Assembly (NCBI GenBank): GCA_026874595.1
Contig: CM049313.1
Span: forward strand, 11,779,508-11,843,507
DNA length: 64,000 bases
Origin: Sipunculus nudus
Lineage: Eukaryota > Annelida > Sipuncula > Golfingiida > Sipunculidae
Reading direction: 5' to 3'
The notes below the pieces were generated by a model, which did no database searches, was not told the origin of the DNA, and saw nothing but the letters and a program-made list of their open reading frames with translations. A program made the position numbers and the translations under genes. Positions 47,115 to 59,280 of the stretch are shown piece after piece (position 1 is the first letter of the stretch; the number at the start of each line of letters is the position of its first letter).

Positions 47115-47988
47115 TGTTACAAATGCCTCTTTTATTGTGTGTAGCACTCTTGCATGTGTCTGTGTAGCGCTAGCATTGTCCGTTTCCATGGAAGACGCGC
47201 GAGCCGGCCCGGCCCACGTGCAGGGTCTGACGTGTAGAAACACAGCGCTCTTGCTGATCTGGAACTCTCTGTTGCTGGTCACGCTCATAGGAGCGCGTGT
47301 CTTGTAATGATCATTGGGCGTGTGTATAATGTATTGTTGGGTTCTTTCGATTGTTCGTGAAATAGAAGTTTCTAGAATTTTCGGATAAAACTTTATATAT
47401 AGGGGCTGCGTTTTAGAGCCGGTGAGAGGAGAGAGAAATATTCCAGCAGACACGGAAGAGTGTGAGTCAGTTTTAGACCTATATGATAATTGCAGTTGTG
47501 TCAGGGATTCTACAAACTCAATGCAGATTTAGTGCGGCCTGTCTCAAGTTTGCTTTCGGGATTATTACAAGAACTTCACTTTTGGATTACAAAAGATTGA
47601 TTTTGTGATTGAATTTGACTATTATTCTCTGAGAAGATTTATGTGAACTGTTCATCTGGATTATCCATTTTAAAGGACTCGATGTCTCTGTGACAGTGGT
47701 GGTATCCAGGTACTGTACACTTTATTTGTTATACTTTGTAATTGTATTGTTTGCTGCTGTACTGTTGTTATACTGTGTCAATGTATTGACTTAGTGTATT
47801 GTAATGTTAGAATTGTTTTAAGAATAAAGTATAATTATTTGTTAACAAAAAAAACCATTGACTTCTTTATTCATTCCCCTAGACATTTCACGCTGCCTAG
47901 TGTTACAGAATCTGATTTTGATTTATCTCCGTAACAAAATTTATGCTCGCCGCGGCTACGTGATCCGTTAATATTAGGTTCCGTCACA
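47115..47988 (+). mobile_element. Solo LTR nested in pogo-like element
   Basis: The 874-bp segment starts TGTTACAAATG and ends TTCCGTCACA, flanked by a 4-bp direct repeat TAAT. A TATA box (CTTTATATATAGGGGC, about 47,390), donor-like CCAG|GTACTG (about 47,706) and AATAAA (about 47,823) match the layout of the 1,888-2,673 LTR. The last 300 bp are clearly related (CCCCTAGACATTTC, GCCTAGTGTTACAGAA, ATATTAGGTTCCGT). No internal retroelement genes are present. Confidence 0.8.
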
Positions 47989-49348
47989 TAATAGATCGGA
48001 AAATTGGAATCCTTACCTTTTATGTGTCTAGGATACACATCTACTTCTCTCTATATAGAGGGAGAAAGATAAGATCTTTCAGACGGACTCTTATTTGTAC
48101 CTTAGAATACGTTATACTGCTTAACTGCTTAACTCATATCGTTCGTGTCCTGTTTGCCTGCTCAAGTTTGATGTGAAGACCGTTGAGCAAAAGTACTAAG
48201 CCCTAGTGCAGGTAAAATGTGGTGGCACGACCAAGACACAGATTGCATTTGATGATTTGTGTGCTTTCATACTTGTATGTGCTCCCATTTTATCTTCTTA
48301 TTTTCCTTATCCTCCTTATAGGAGCGCGTGTCTTGTAATGATCATTGGGCGTGTGTATAATGTATTGTTGGGTTCTTTCGATTGTTCGTGAAATAGAAGT
48401 TTCTAGAATTTTCGGATAAAACTTTATATATAGGGGCTGTGTTTTAGAGCCGGTGAGAGGAGAGAGAAATATTCCAGCAGACACGGAAGAGTGTGAGTCA
48501 GTTTTAGACCTATATGATAATTGCAGTTGTGTCAGGGATTCTACAAAATCAATGCAGATTTAGTGTGGCCTGTCTCAAGTTTGCTTTCGGGATTATTACA
48601 AGAACTTCACTTTTGGATTACAAAAGATTGATTTTGTGATTGAATTTGACTATTATTCTCTGAGAAGATTTATGTGAACTGTTCATCTGGATTATCCATT
48701 TTAAAGGACTCGATGTCTCTGTGACAGTGGTGGTATCCAGGTACTGTACACTTTATTTGTTATACTTTGTAATTGTATTGATTTGCTGCTGTACTGTTGT
48801 TATACTGTGTCAATGTATTGACTTAGTGTATTGTAATGTTAGAATTGTTTTAAGAATAAAGTATAATTATTTGTTAACAAAAAAAAAACCATTGACTTCT
48901 TTATTCATTCCCCTAGACATTTCACGCTGCCTAGTGTTACAGAATCTGATTTTGATTTATCTCCGTAACAAAATTTATGCTCGCCGCGGCTACGTGATCC
49001 GTTAATATTAGGTTCCGTCACATAATAGATCGGAAAATTGGAATCCTTACCTTTTATGTGTCTAGGATACACATCTACTTGTCTCTATATAGAGGGAGAA
49101 AGATAAGATCTTTCAGACGGACTCTTATTTGTACCTTAGAATACGTTATACTGCTTAACTGCTTCACTCATATCGTTCGTGTCCTGTTTGCCTGCTCAAG
49201 TTTGATGTGAAGACCATTGAGCAAAAGTACTAAGCCCTGATGCAGGTAAAATGTGGTGGCACGACCAAGACACAGATTGCATTTGATGATTTGTGTGCTT
49301 TCATACTTGTATGTGCTCCCATTTTATCTTCTTATTTTCCTTATCCTA
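47287..49348 (+). repeat. 1,031-bp tandem duplication
   Basis: Unit 1 is 47,287-48,317 and unit 2 is 48,318-49,348. Each carries most of the solo LTR plus about 320 bp of the host transposon. The copies differ by only a few substitutions and short homopolymer indels, so the duplication is recent or an assembly artefact. The second LTR copy is 5'-truncated and ends at 49,022. Confidence 0.93.
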
Positions 49349-49585
49349 CCTTTGGTGGTACTTGTGCGCTTTTTTTTTATTATTAAATAAATTTATTATA
49401 AAATCTGTGTTGTTCTTCCCCGCAAACATTTGTTAGAACTATATAATATAGGCCCTTTATACATGTGCAGTATTCATTGAAAATAATTAAGGCTAAAGAT
49501 GGTTGAATATAATGAATATCGATTGTCTCGAACTCCGGATGTGTCGAAGTAAATTCACCGGTCCCTTCGACACAAGGAGGTTTTA

Positions 49586-49589
<4 letters not shown>

Positions 49590-49640
<51 letters not shown>
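49590..49640. repeat. (TA)n tract
   Basis: It continues the TA target site of the pogo-like element. Confidence 0.95.
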
Positions 49641-49643
<3 letters not shown>

Positions 49644-50993
49644 ACATATATATGTGACACCGCTATAATATCAAAGCGACATCAAGGTTCCAACGGGACA
49701 TATCGATAACAACACGGTGAAAAGTGAGAAAACATCGGATTAACATTGTCTATATGTTAACAAGCGTTTTTATGGGGTTTTTTTCGGGGCGCCGGCAGCT
49801 ATGTATGCATGCTGTACGTTGCCACCATGGACTCAGCGACAAACCATCCACCTGACGCCTTTTTTACGATGTGAATCGAAACGCAATGAAATACAAGCGT
49901 ATTCCGAAAAGAGTATGAAGTCAGATGCTGTCATCAGGTGTTCCATATAGCGGTCAGTTTTAAAGTATATACATAATTTCTACGAAGACTGTTTAAAAAA
50001 CCCAATTTGTCTGAGAACCGAAAATGTTACCATATATCCAAATCTGAACAAAAAACAATCCGAGACGTTGGTATTAAAGATTGTATTTTTTTTCAATCAA
50101 ATGTGTACATATTACCAGGGATAAGTAATGCCGATTAATCGATTAATTTTTACCGCACTCGAACGCAGGTATTCACCGATCCACCGGTCCCGGTTGTCCT
50201 CGGTTTTTGCCAAGGCCAGAGTAATTAACCAGATCAAACAAAATGTTACCTGCACAGGACCCCGTTGAAATAACATTTTGTAATTATGTGTGAGTGTTAT
50301 TTACTCCAAAATTCTTTATGGCAGATTTTAGTGACTAGAATACATATGAATTACTACTTAACCTAACTTTGGTCCGCTACCTGGTATTACTGACCAATGG
50401 GGTCCTGTAAATGCAAGCGCAAATCCTGACACATGAAAAGCTGTCGATCCTCGACATTTGACAAGGTTACCAATCCTGCTGACTATTCCCATGAATTCTG
50501 CGCCGGTAGATCCACGGTCAGCGACATCGCCAAAAATGCCAAACTTCAAGGAGAAGTTGGCAGGCACACCTGAATGGCAAGACAGTGTGTTCTGTTTTCT
50601 TTTGTAACAATTCTCACAATCGGGTTGTTCCGATCATCTCACTATAAGGTAGCGAAACTGTTTGTCGAGAGATCACTTATATGTCGACCATTCATTTGAG
50701 GTAACGTGGCGGCCACCCACGAATTACATGGTATTAGGTACGATAGTTGGTACCGCTACATTTTGATTTTCCGATCATTCTAATGTATTTTACATGATTG
50801 ATTTATTAAATGGATGGAACACGTTACCAAGCTTGTGTCTTCATTAATTTTTGTCTGTCAGTCTGTGATAACGTCCGGCGCTCGAGGGCATGCAGATATA
50901 GCATTCATGGCGAATCATGGAAATCGTGTATTCGAAACATCGTTTATCTGAACACGACCCTGTCCCACAGCTTTTCGGATAAACAATCCTAAA

Positions 50994-50997
<4 letters not shown>

Positions 50998-51082
<85 letters not shown>

Positions 51083-51087
51083 CGTGT
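50998..51087. repeat. (TA)n(TG)n compound microsatellite
   Basis: TA repeats at 50,998-51,048 run into TG repeats to about 51,087, inside the receptor intron. Confidence 0.95.
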
Positions 51088-51620
51088 GGTAAACGATCGG
51101 ATCGAACGGGAGGAAATGTAGGGATGGAAATGCCATACGCCAATTATAGGACGGGGAACTCCAGATTTCACTCAAGCAGCGTTTTAGTATATGTCCGGTA
51201 TTACAACTTGCGAACCGCATAGGCAAACGTATAAATGGAATTACAGGATTCTGTTTTCGGTGGCATATACATGCGTACTTTATACGCATGTATGTGACGA
51301 TAGCTTAAAGGCGTACGTTCCCTTAGATTAGAACATTTTTTATCAATTTATATTAATAATTTTTATACTGTTCTTGCTTGAAACACATATTGGTTTTATG
51401 ATAGATCAATCAATGCGGTAAATCCGGTAAATCTCCGTTAATAAAATTAAACCCTTGTTTGTTCATGGATAACTCTACAACAGACCTGGAACGAGTCTGG
51501 AAGTAATATACTGGGGAATTAAGCCCTCTGGGAAAAACCCGCTAAAAAGACACATAAAAACCTACATGAAAAACTAATTTTAGAGAAGAAGCACCTTTAA
51601 AAATTGAAGGTTATACTCAC

Positions 51621-52333
51621 CAAGCTCCGCTGAAACCGATATATCCGTATATGACGCCGAAACAACAGTAAACTCCTGGAATACCCAGAGAGTACAGCAA
51701 GAGACGCCAATCCCAGCGTCCCAAGTTAATTTTCTTCTGCCATATCACCAAGCAACACGCGCTGACTGCCGTAAACATGACAACCAAACCCTGGCCCAAG
51801 ATGAACTGGGCGAGTAGGACGCCGAAAAAGGCGCAGAGCGGTCCAGGGGGTTGGGTGAGAGTCACTATGATATAAAAGTGGTCCAAAGTGTGTGAGCCAC
51901 TGTACGCCAGGTCCATTAGAGCAAGGTAGATGACCAAACGTTCCCCTATGGTCCAGTTGTAAAACCACCGGTTTTTCTTCCGTTTTTCGTCGATGAAAAG
52001 AAACAAAATGGTGCAAAAACTCACCAAGACACTAGAACTGCAGGAAAAAAATCCTAAATAATGTATGACATAGAAGTACGGTTCTCCATACCACATCAGG
52101 GGCATCCCGCCTTCGCTGGAAATCGGTGTCGATGAAACTGCATCGGTCACGTTGATAAAATAATCAGTTGTTCCACTGATGGTTTCAGTAGAATTCCCCT
52201 GCACGTACCATACACTTGTTATGTTTGGAGGAACACTAGTATGGGCAACCATGCTCTCACTGATAAATCCTTTTGTAGACGTGCTGTTTTCTGTCATTGT
52301 TATTGAATTTGCGTTTTTCCTTGAGTATTTCAT
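51621..52333 (-). CDS. Seven-TM receptor, exon 1 (N-terminus to TM4)
   Basis: The first exon starts at MKYSRKNANS (an in-frame MTENST 12 codons on is an alternative start). An extracellular region of about 84 residues has several N-glycosylation sites (NST, NIT, NST, NVT). TM1 is FYVIHYLGFFSCSSSVLVSF. TM2 is LVIYLALMDLAYSGSH. TM3 begins with a conserved-type cysteine (PGPLCAFFGVLLAQFILGQ), followed by LVVMFTAVSACCLVIWQKK. TM4 is WRLLLYSLGIPGVYCCFGVI, ending GYIGFSGA before the GTGAGT donor. 'LALMDL' in TM2 and 'WxWRLLLYSLGIP' in TM4 resemble cAMP-receptor-like/GPR157-like receptors; that assignment is inferred. With exon 2 the protein is about 361 residues. It is likely a plasma-membrane G-protein-coupled receptor of unknown ligand. 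Confidence 0.78.
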
Positions 52334-54829
52334 ATATTAATGCCGACAGCAGTGGGTGATATTTATATCTTCTTCGTGCGAAACAAAGTGTGACGCAAAT
52401 CCATACGAAATGTCCATTTTATGAAATCATCCAGCTGAATGGTCTAGAAACTACTATGATTCCCTCAAAATACCAGTTGGGATCATCCAGACATCTGCAA
52501 AAAATTCCGTAGAAAATGAAGATGAAATAGATTTGGCTTGCTGAATTGACTCCTTGAGTTCTTCAAGCTTGTACCTTGCATGGTGAAATGACGTTCATTC
52601 ATATTGGGACTCCTAAGTAATATATGAGATATATGATAATTCATAAAGTGTTAAAGAACAATGGGTCAGTCAAGTACCTAATTTTTTGTTAAATTAACAG
52701 TAACAAGAATCAACCTGCGCCATCTGTACACTGACAAAACAACTTACCTTAGAGACGGAAGGACGTCACCCATAGGTCTAGAAAGTTGATTTCTCCTATT
52801 CTCAAAGAACAATGCACAGCGCACAATGCGATCTATCGACGAACATTATTAACTAATGCACATATGAATTCTAAATTATCACTTATCATCTCCTAAAAAT
52901 AGTTATGCAACTTAGTGAAGGTTGTGGACATTTAACCATGACCTCATAAATGATTTTAAGGCCCTGCATAATAATATTACTACCTTGAACACTTCATTGA
53001 TTCATGGACCAAACGCTCAGAAATCTTGAACTTGTTTCTTAAATTTTCTTTGTGGTACTGCCATGGCTGTCCTATATCTCTACCTTTCTCTATCATTCAT
53101 GTTTTAGCATTATTATGGTATAAATTGCGGGGGTAGCAGAAAGCTACGTCAGTTTTATTTACCGCTTATATTTAAAAGAAATTTAAACATGACCTTTTTG
53201 TAAGAATAAAATAAACGAATAAATGTGAATAAACGTTGAGGATTACGTTACTATCATCACCGTGTGCGGTCATAAGTTATGGATAGCTATTTCATAAAAC
53301 TTAGCCACGAGCATGCGCAATGCATACAGGTCGTCTGCTTGGTTCGGGTCCTTTGAGTCAGCATGGCGGGTTTTGTTAAATGAAAGCAGATACATGCCAC
53401 ACACACAGACAGGCCCCTATCTCTTTTGATAAGCCAAGATTCGATGGCCTTCATCTTATGAGATACAGCAATTAAGTGACCCGAATTGTTAGTGTCAATC
53501 GTCGCCAACAGATATCGCTAGTGTGGTGGTAAAGGGCTATTGTTACATTTCTTGATAGTATCCGCTAACGAATCGTGAGTCCTTAATAGAGATCGGATTC
53601 GAATTGTATTTTCGCTTATCAATTACCGTATTCATTTAATACAAAATATGTTTACCTTTCAAGATGAAATGCTGCACTTTCAAGGTGAAATGCTGTATGG
53701 TAACTGCGGATTACATATTACGCTTAGACAAAGCGTTGTGTAAAGGTCAGTATTAGAGATTGAGCATATGCTTAATACCCCTATCTACAACATATGTTAC
53801 GGTCCCGTTAACATCCAGGTATTCCATAAACACCCGCATAACTCCTGAGGGGTGAAAGATCCCCTGATGACATTAATATCACTGATGGAAATTACAAACA
53901 CTGAAAGCCAGCAAACACCTTTTCTGTAGAATATATCTGATTTCTACCTTACTCTGTAAACATACTAATAAACTGTAGGTAATTTCTGTTGAGAAATATA
54001 TATCCTAAAAGGTGACTGGTTGCTTATGTGTGGAAGTTGAAAGATAACTGGTAACAAAACGCCCTTTGCCAAATTGGTTCGTCTGACTTGCCGCGAGATA
54101 TCCTTGTTAAAAGTGTTTGGATTATTTTGACTGGCAGCCCACATAATATAAACACGTGGACGAATGTTTGTGTACGTGGGATCGGCGTTTTCTTGCCTTT
54201 TCTGATAAAGATTTCGAGGAAATATCCTTAGTTAATTGACGCCAGGTATCGTAATAGGCCTCTTCAAATATATACCTATTGGAAAAGTTAGGATAATGTA
54301 TTTGTGATGGGTTGATATATATATTTTGTGTAGCAAATATGGAATTTTCAAAATGTATCAGTGATGTGTAAAAATGAAACGTGAATATTATATGTGGTGC
54401 CTAAAAAATTGTCTATTGGATTGTCTATATCTCAATACTATATACTTCTATGTACCTTTGGGTTGCTTTATAAAATGACTTGAGCATCCAGAGCTTTTAT
54501 GTCTACCGTGTAGTCATATCTGACGATAAATATTGAAAACTGAAACATAAATCTTTCTCATACCGAGTATTTGGACGTTCACCAGCAACAGTGCGCACGT
54601 CAGCTTATTGATCCAGAAATTGACCCTTATTTCCTGCTACCCCTACTTACTGTGTGTCTCTAAAGGTCTTTCATCTGTTTTTCCTAAGGTGCGATCGGTG
54701 TCATGATGCGGGTGGCTAGACATGTGGCTACACGAACTTACACTCATGTGACGCAGCGCCTATCCCCGTATCATCCATATATGCGAAATCTGATGCGAAG
54801 GCGATATTAAATCGTGTGCACTCGTAGCC
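52334..54829. other. Upstream region of the receptor gene
   Basis: AT-rich with no supported coding frame. A 73-codon minus frame at 53,287-53,508 lies in slightly GC-richer sequence but has no motif or convincing splice sites. Confidence 0.5.
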
Positions 54830-54906
54830 CGATTCAATCGAACTCAATATTATTAGGCCCTGCCATATATTTGCAGGGCCTAAAAATATTGAGTCCGATT
54901 AAATCG
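54830..54906. repeat. 34-bp-arm hairpin
   Basis: Bases 54,830-54,863 pair with 54,873-54,906 at 31 of 34 positions around a 9-base loop (CATATATTT). The core is TTAGGCCCTGC/GCAGGGCCTAA. No flanking target duplication was recognised. Confidence 0.92.
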
Positions 54907-55128
54907 ACAGATTTAGATGCATGTGATACTCCATGTATATCTCATATGGTAAAATAACATACCTCTTCATCTTCAGAGGGTTAATCCAACTTGAATGTAT
55001 AAATTTGTGTATATTAAGCATAAGCAAAAACCCCTGGACATACAATTTTAACGCAGCTACACCGTGTCAGCATGTTTGTTTTGTAAATAAGAATTGTTAT
55101 ATCGGAGGGTTGTTAGATAGTTCATATG

Positions 55129-55327
55129 CAGGGGCAGATCCAGGATTTAGGAAAAGGAGGGGTCCAACCACCGAGGACTAAGGACAATGCCTTGAATGAG
55201 TATCCAGGTCCGGAAAGGGGGGGGGTCAAGGCTGCCAAAATTGGTCTTAAACCCTGAAAAAAAGGTTGCGGCGGCTAAAAAAGAAAGGGGGGGGGGGGGG
55301 AATCCGGACCCCCTGGATCCGCTTCTG
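55129..55327 (+). mobile_element. Non-autonomous hAT5-like MITE, 199 bp
   Basis: Ends CAGGGGCAGATCCAG and CTGGATCCGCTTCTG are inverted repeats. The flanking 5-bp direct repeat is ATATG (55,124-55,128 and 55,328-55,332). The interior has long G runs and the words CCTGAAAAAAAGGTTGCGGC. It is the same subfamily as 61,871-62,083 in the opposite orientation. Confidence 0.88.
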
Positions 55328-55332
55328 ATATG

Positions 55333-58300
55333 ATATGAGACTCATGACACTACCTTCAATTTTAACAGATACAGCCTGAACACATTCTCACATTCTCGTT
55401 GTAATTTGTTGTGTCCATATATTAATGAACAACATAGCATGAGTCAATATTCTTCGTACATTTCATAAGAACATTTTAGCCGAAGATTCGAGCGTGTGAG
55501 ATAGGGGCTGATACGTAGACGCTTGACCTGAACATCATGGTCGACAAACGGCCGCGTGTAATCTACAAACCTGAACTATCAATTGGTTCAAATCATAAGG
55601 ACATGACACTCATCTTCGGAAGTCTATGCTCTCCTAACCATCTTATTACATACTGTGGACCGTCCATCTGTTTTAAGCATGAACAAAGGAAATATCTCTA
55701 GTCAAAGCGCACAGTGTGCAAAAGCCTACATGCTACTTTATTTCCATGGTTTCCTCAGGTGTCATACTTGTTTACATATATCGAAAACTACTGGCAGTGC
55801 CGTGCATCCAAATGACGTCTCGCTTGATCTTCAGCGCAAGGTCAAAGGTCGGTTGGACGGAGTGAATCCAATGAGCCGGGACATGGACATTTAAGGCACC
55901 AATGATGATGTCATGTACATGCACAAATGATGTTTGCATTTTGTTAATACCATTTTTACACACATAATTTCTTTAAAAACGGGTAGAAAGACTAAATCAC
56001 ATTAGTAGGTGCAAACGATGTCAATATATCCGCACAAAATAACCAATGCCTGCGTCAAAACTTATAAGGCAGGTTTTATGTGTGTGTGGCATTTACCACT
56101 GTTAGACCCAGCTTTACCCAATGTTATTGCTATACCGACTTAATCTATACTTATTATTCTGAAAGAACAAGAATATTCTATATTGTACTGATTCGTGGCT
56201 TGTCGTGTCCAGTGTGCATACACTTAAATACACTTATTATAGCTTTCATTGTGTTAAATACTTCATTGGTACTTAGGTATATGACACTACTACTCCATTA
56301 ATTTGAAAGACGGTAATCTATGGTATAATGAAGCAGTGTGAAACTTGCAAAATGCATAAAAAATATAACGTTCGAAGGCGTGTAAAGCTACATTGCTTTA
56401 CCTTAGTTAGCCTTTAGTCATCAACAGTTAGTTATCAACATAAGATTATAAGTTAAAATACATCGTCTTTAATATGTTACTGTGAACCATGTGTTTTCGC
56501 TTGTGAATTATATGTGTCTAGTAAAAACAAGAAGCGAACCAATGTTTCAATATGTTTTATAAAAATCATTTCTGTTTACCCTCATCTTCCATGAACCTAA
56601 CATTTATCAAATGTATCAAAAATGTTTATTATAGCAACAGAATGCTGTATGCTTGGAAAGCGACGACACGTAGCGAGTCAATTATCGGTGCCACATACGT
56701 GAGAAAAGTAGTGGGCAATTAAGACTAATCTGTGATACATAAATTTAATGAGAACGCTACAGATCATGTATGTGTGTTTTTCAAGCTAAAATAAATACAA
56801 TGGGTCGGGAACATGTACCAGGTTATGTCTATATCATTCAAAACGGTTAGGACAAACATAGTAGTTAGAGAGAAGCATACTAAATCTAGCACAACCACAC
56901 GTAAGATTATATCCCTGCGTAAGATAGCATCCATCATTACTTGTTCATTTCGTAGTCCCATTGTGAAGAATACCAAGTAGAACAAAATATAACAAAACGC
57001 TTGAACTTCTAAAAAGTATTTACCGCAAATGTTCCCCTTTAATCGATTTACATTCATATGCGATTTATTCGTTGAATATGTATGTTTCTGTAATTTTTTT
57101 GGCAAGTGGAAAGATAAGATAAGATGACAAAGATTCTAAGGTTGATAGTGTACCAGTATTAATATAAACCTCAAGAAGGGTACAAATGGGCTACAAAACT
57201 GCAAGGTTTATAATTTGTAAATAAATTTAGATGGCTCATTTTGAAATTCCTGTATTTATTTCAACTGACTGTAAGTCATCTAAGCTTAAGCGAACACCCT
57301 TAGTCCGCGTCGGTCCGGCTTGTCAGCTTTTTGCTTAATTTTCTTTCCTAGTATTGGGCCAATACCAGTAAGACTAGACATTTCGAGTTTGCTGTACACC
57401 CAGTTATTTTTAGGTAAGATGGTTATATTTTTTTTTATTTTTAAATAATTAAAAAAATATAATAACTCAAAACATTACCCCTCAAGCAAAGTGTCCAAAA
57501 GGCCTGAAATTGGTGATTTTACCAATTTTAAAAAGGGAAACAGGTTAATATACAAATTTTGCACTAGGTTAATGCTATTTCGAAAATGAGTTGTGTTAAA
57601 TGCAATCCAGTATCCCATTTAATCTAGTATCTATTACAAATATTTGCAAATTTTAAAAGAAGTATTTTAAAACCTTACTTAAAGTTTTGGTAAAAATATA
57701 CATTATTTTAATGAAATTGTTATATCAATTGAATCAAGATTGCCGATGACGACAATAGTTATGGTTAGTTTGTGGTTGCCAGTTTAGAAAAGAAGACTTT
57801 TTTTATTTTTATGGACTTTTTGGTGCGATTTAACCATTTTAAGTAATATTTTGAAAAACTCTAGTTGAACACGGATTTACGTGTGTAAATGAGATTAATG
57901 ATTTTGTGATCCCATGATTAATATTTTGCAATAGCCTGTGACTTAATGTTGGGCTCTCTGGGAAGCTTAACCAAGTCCTGTCTGTTTAGGCAAGAACTGT
58001 CTAGGTATTACGGTTACTTTAAAGATTATGAAGGACAATGACCGATAGCACTGCCTTATAACTCGTTTACCTGAAACTGACACTTATCAAGTATTAGACA
58101 GTCGATACACAAATTCAACAGTTGAGATTCCCTGAAAACACTTGTCCCCACAACACCCGACCCGTCACACTTTGCACCTTAAATTCACTGAATTTTTCCC
58201 GTCAAATAGAAAAACTGCATTTTTGGGCAGCTTTGTCGTGTAATTTTATAATTTTATTACATATTTTTATTGATATTAACACATAAATATTAAATAGTTT

Positions 58301-58808
58301 ATTGGTCCTTTACCATATAAAACACATATATTTTTTCGCAAGCTTGATCAAAATAGATGAAAGTTTGATAAGCGGAAAACATTTTAATAGCCTCATTTTT
58401 ATACTTCATTCGACTAGCATTGCACTCGTTCTCCTCTAGATAACTACTGTTAAAACGGTAAAGATTGTTGTTTCTGTCACAAAAAACTAGCTACTAGTTC
58501 AGATCCCAAACGTCTTTCAAATCTAAATCTATAGTCCATTTCATAATGATCGTTTCACATGAGTCACTTCATAGAGAAATGTCATATATAATCAATCCAC
58601 CTCACAGAAAGCGCAATATCTTGTGGCAAGTCATAGGTACCAGGAAAAGTAAAAGTTCTATGATTATTATGAAGTCACCGCATAAATGTATCACAGGTAA
58701 AAAGTTCATTTAACAGAAAGCTCACCATCGGTTTGGAAAAATAATTTTAGAAGGATCAGGAAAATCTCCATTCCTCACACTATCAATTGCACACAATATA
58801 TGAATAAC
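55333..58808. other. Intergenic, mostly AT-rich
   Basis: The only frame of note is the hydrophobic minus-strand ORF at 56,764-57,105, listed separately. The rest shows no gene, repeat family or splice-flanked frame that I can support. Confidence 0.5.
56764..57105 (-). CDS. Doubtful ORF with two hydrophobic segments
   Basis: The frame of 113 codons includes AFCYILFYLVFFTMGL and VVVLDLVCFSLTTMFVLTVL, about 25 residues apart. A possible acceptor (ACTTTTTAG, about 57,013) precedes the first segment. I recognise no family. It may be a membrane-protein exon or chance AT-rich coding. Confidence is low. Confidence 0.2.
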   Translation of the reverse strand: MPKKLQKHTYSTNKSHMNVNRLKGNICGKYFLEVQAFCYILFYLVFFTMGLRNEQVMMDAILRRDIILRVVVLDLVCFSLTTMFVLTVLNDIDITWYMFPTHCIYFSLKNTHT

Positions 58809-59280
58809 TTAAAGGGACATATCCGGGGGCAATATTATGCCTTTTCTTTCACACTATCACACTATGCTTTATACAAATGTTTCCCGGCAAAACCATCCCA
58901 ATACACGGTCTCAGTACCCGGCATACGGCTGTTGAACACCATGTTATGGCTCTGCGTGTTGGGTCCATAGCAAGGCCGCGTGACCGGAGGTCCGACTGTT
59001 AGCCCCAACACGCGATGTTTCCTCCAGCGGGAACATGTATAACATTTTTGGGCCAAGTCAGTCAGGGAAACTCCTGATTGACACGTGTTGTGGCCAGGCG
59101 ATGCACGCGCTGTTTTTATGTTGACACTTATTATCGCTTCATTCCACTGTTTTAACACTCGTGTATAAGTCTAAGCAACGGTTTCAGGGCAATATTCTGG
59201 CAGGTACAAATTCATTTTCAAGGGAAGAAATATTTTTCTCGCTGATTCAACATGATTTATAGGTGATTGGGTCCCTTTAA
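58809..59280. mobile_element. TTAA-flanked MITE
   Basis: The 472-bp element begins TTAAAGGGACATATCC and ends GATTGGGTCCCTTTAA, giving inverted ends that include a TTAA target site as in piggyBac-type elements. A 98-codon frame inside (58,862-59,158, minus) has no transposase motif. It abuts the receptor paralogue's last exon and supplies its stop codon. Confidence 0.75.

Larger units (their letters stand above)
46824..49588. mobile_element. Pogo/Tigger-like non-autonomous transposon
   Basis: Ends are CAGTAAAACCTCGTTGTGTC and the reverse complement of CAGTAAAACCTCCTTGTGTC, each followed by GAA, giving near-perfect terminal inverted repeats of more than 20 bp. Both ends abut TA within TA tracts (46,822-46,823 and 49,589-49,590), the Tc1/mariner-pogo target duplication. 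GTCGAACTCGGATGTGTCG-like subterminal words occur near both ends. No transposase is seen. Its interior is enlarged by a solo LTR and a tandem duplication. Confidence 0.8.
46801..51620 (-). other. Intron of the seven-TM receptor
   Basis: The donor is CTTG|GTGAGTATAA (51,619-51,620) and the acceptor TATTGCAG. The 4.8-kb intron is filled from 46,824 to 49,588 by a pogo-like transposon. The rest (49,590-51,618) holds TA and TG microsatellites and no supported frame. A 69-codon minus frame at 50,358-50,567 has no motif. Confidence 0.65.

Noticed and set aside
47115-49022. Frames of 60-160 codons inside the LTR copies, such as 46,977-47,453 (-)
   Set aside because: They lie within solo LTR sequence, are broken in the tandem copy and have no family motif.
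50358-50567. 69-codon minus-strand frame in the receptor intron
   Set aside because: No family motif and no splice sites; probably chance.
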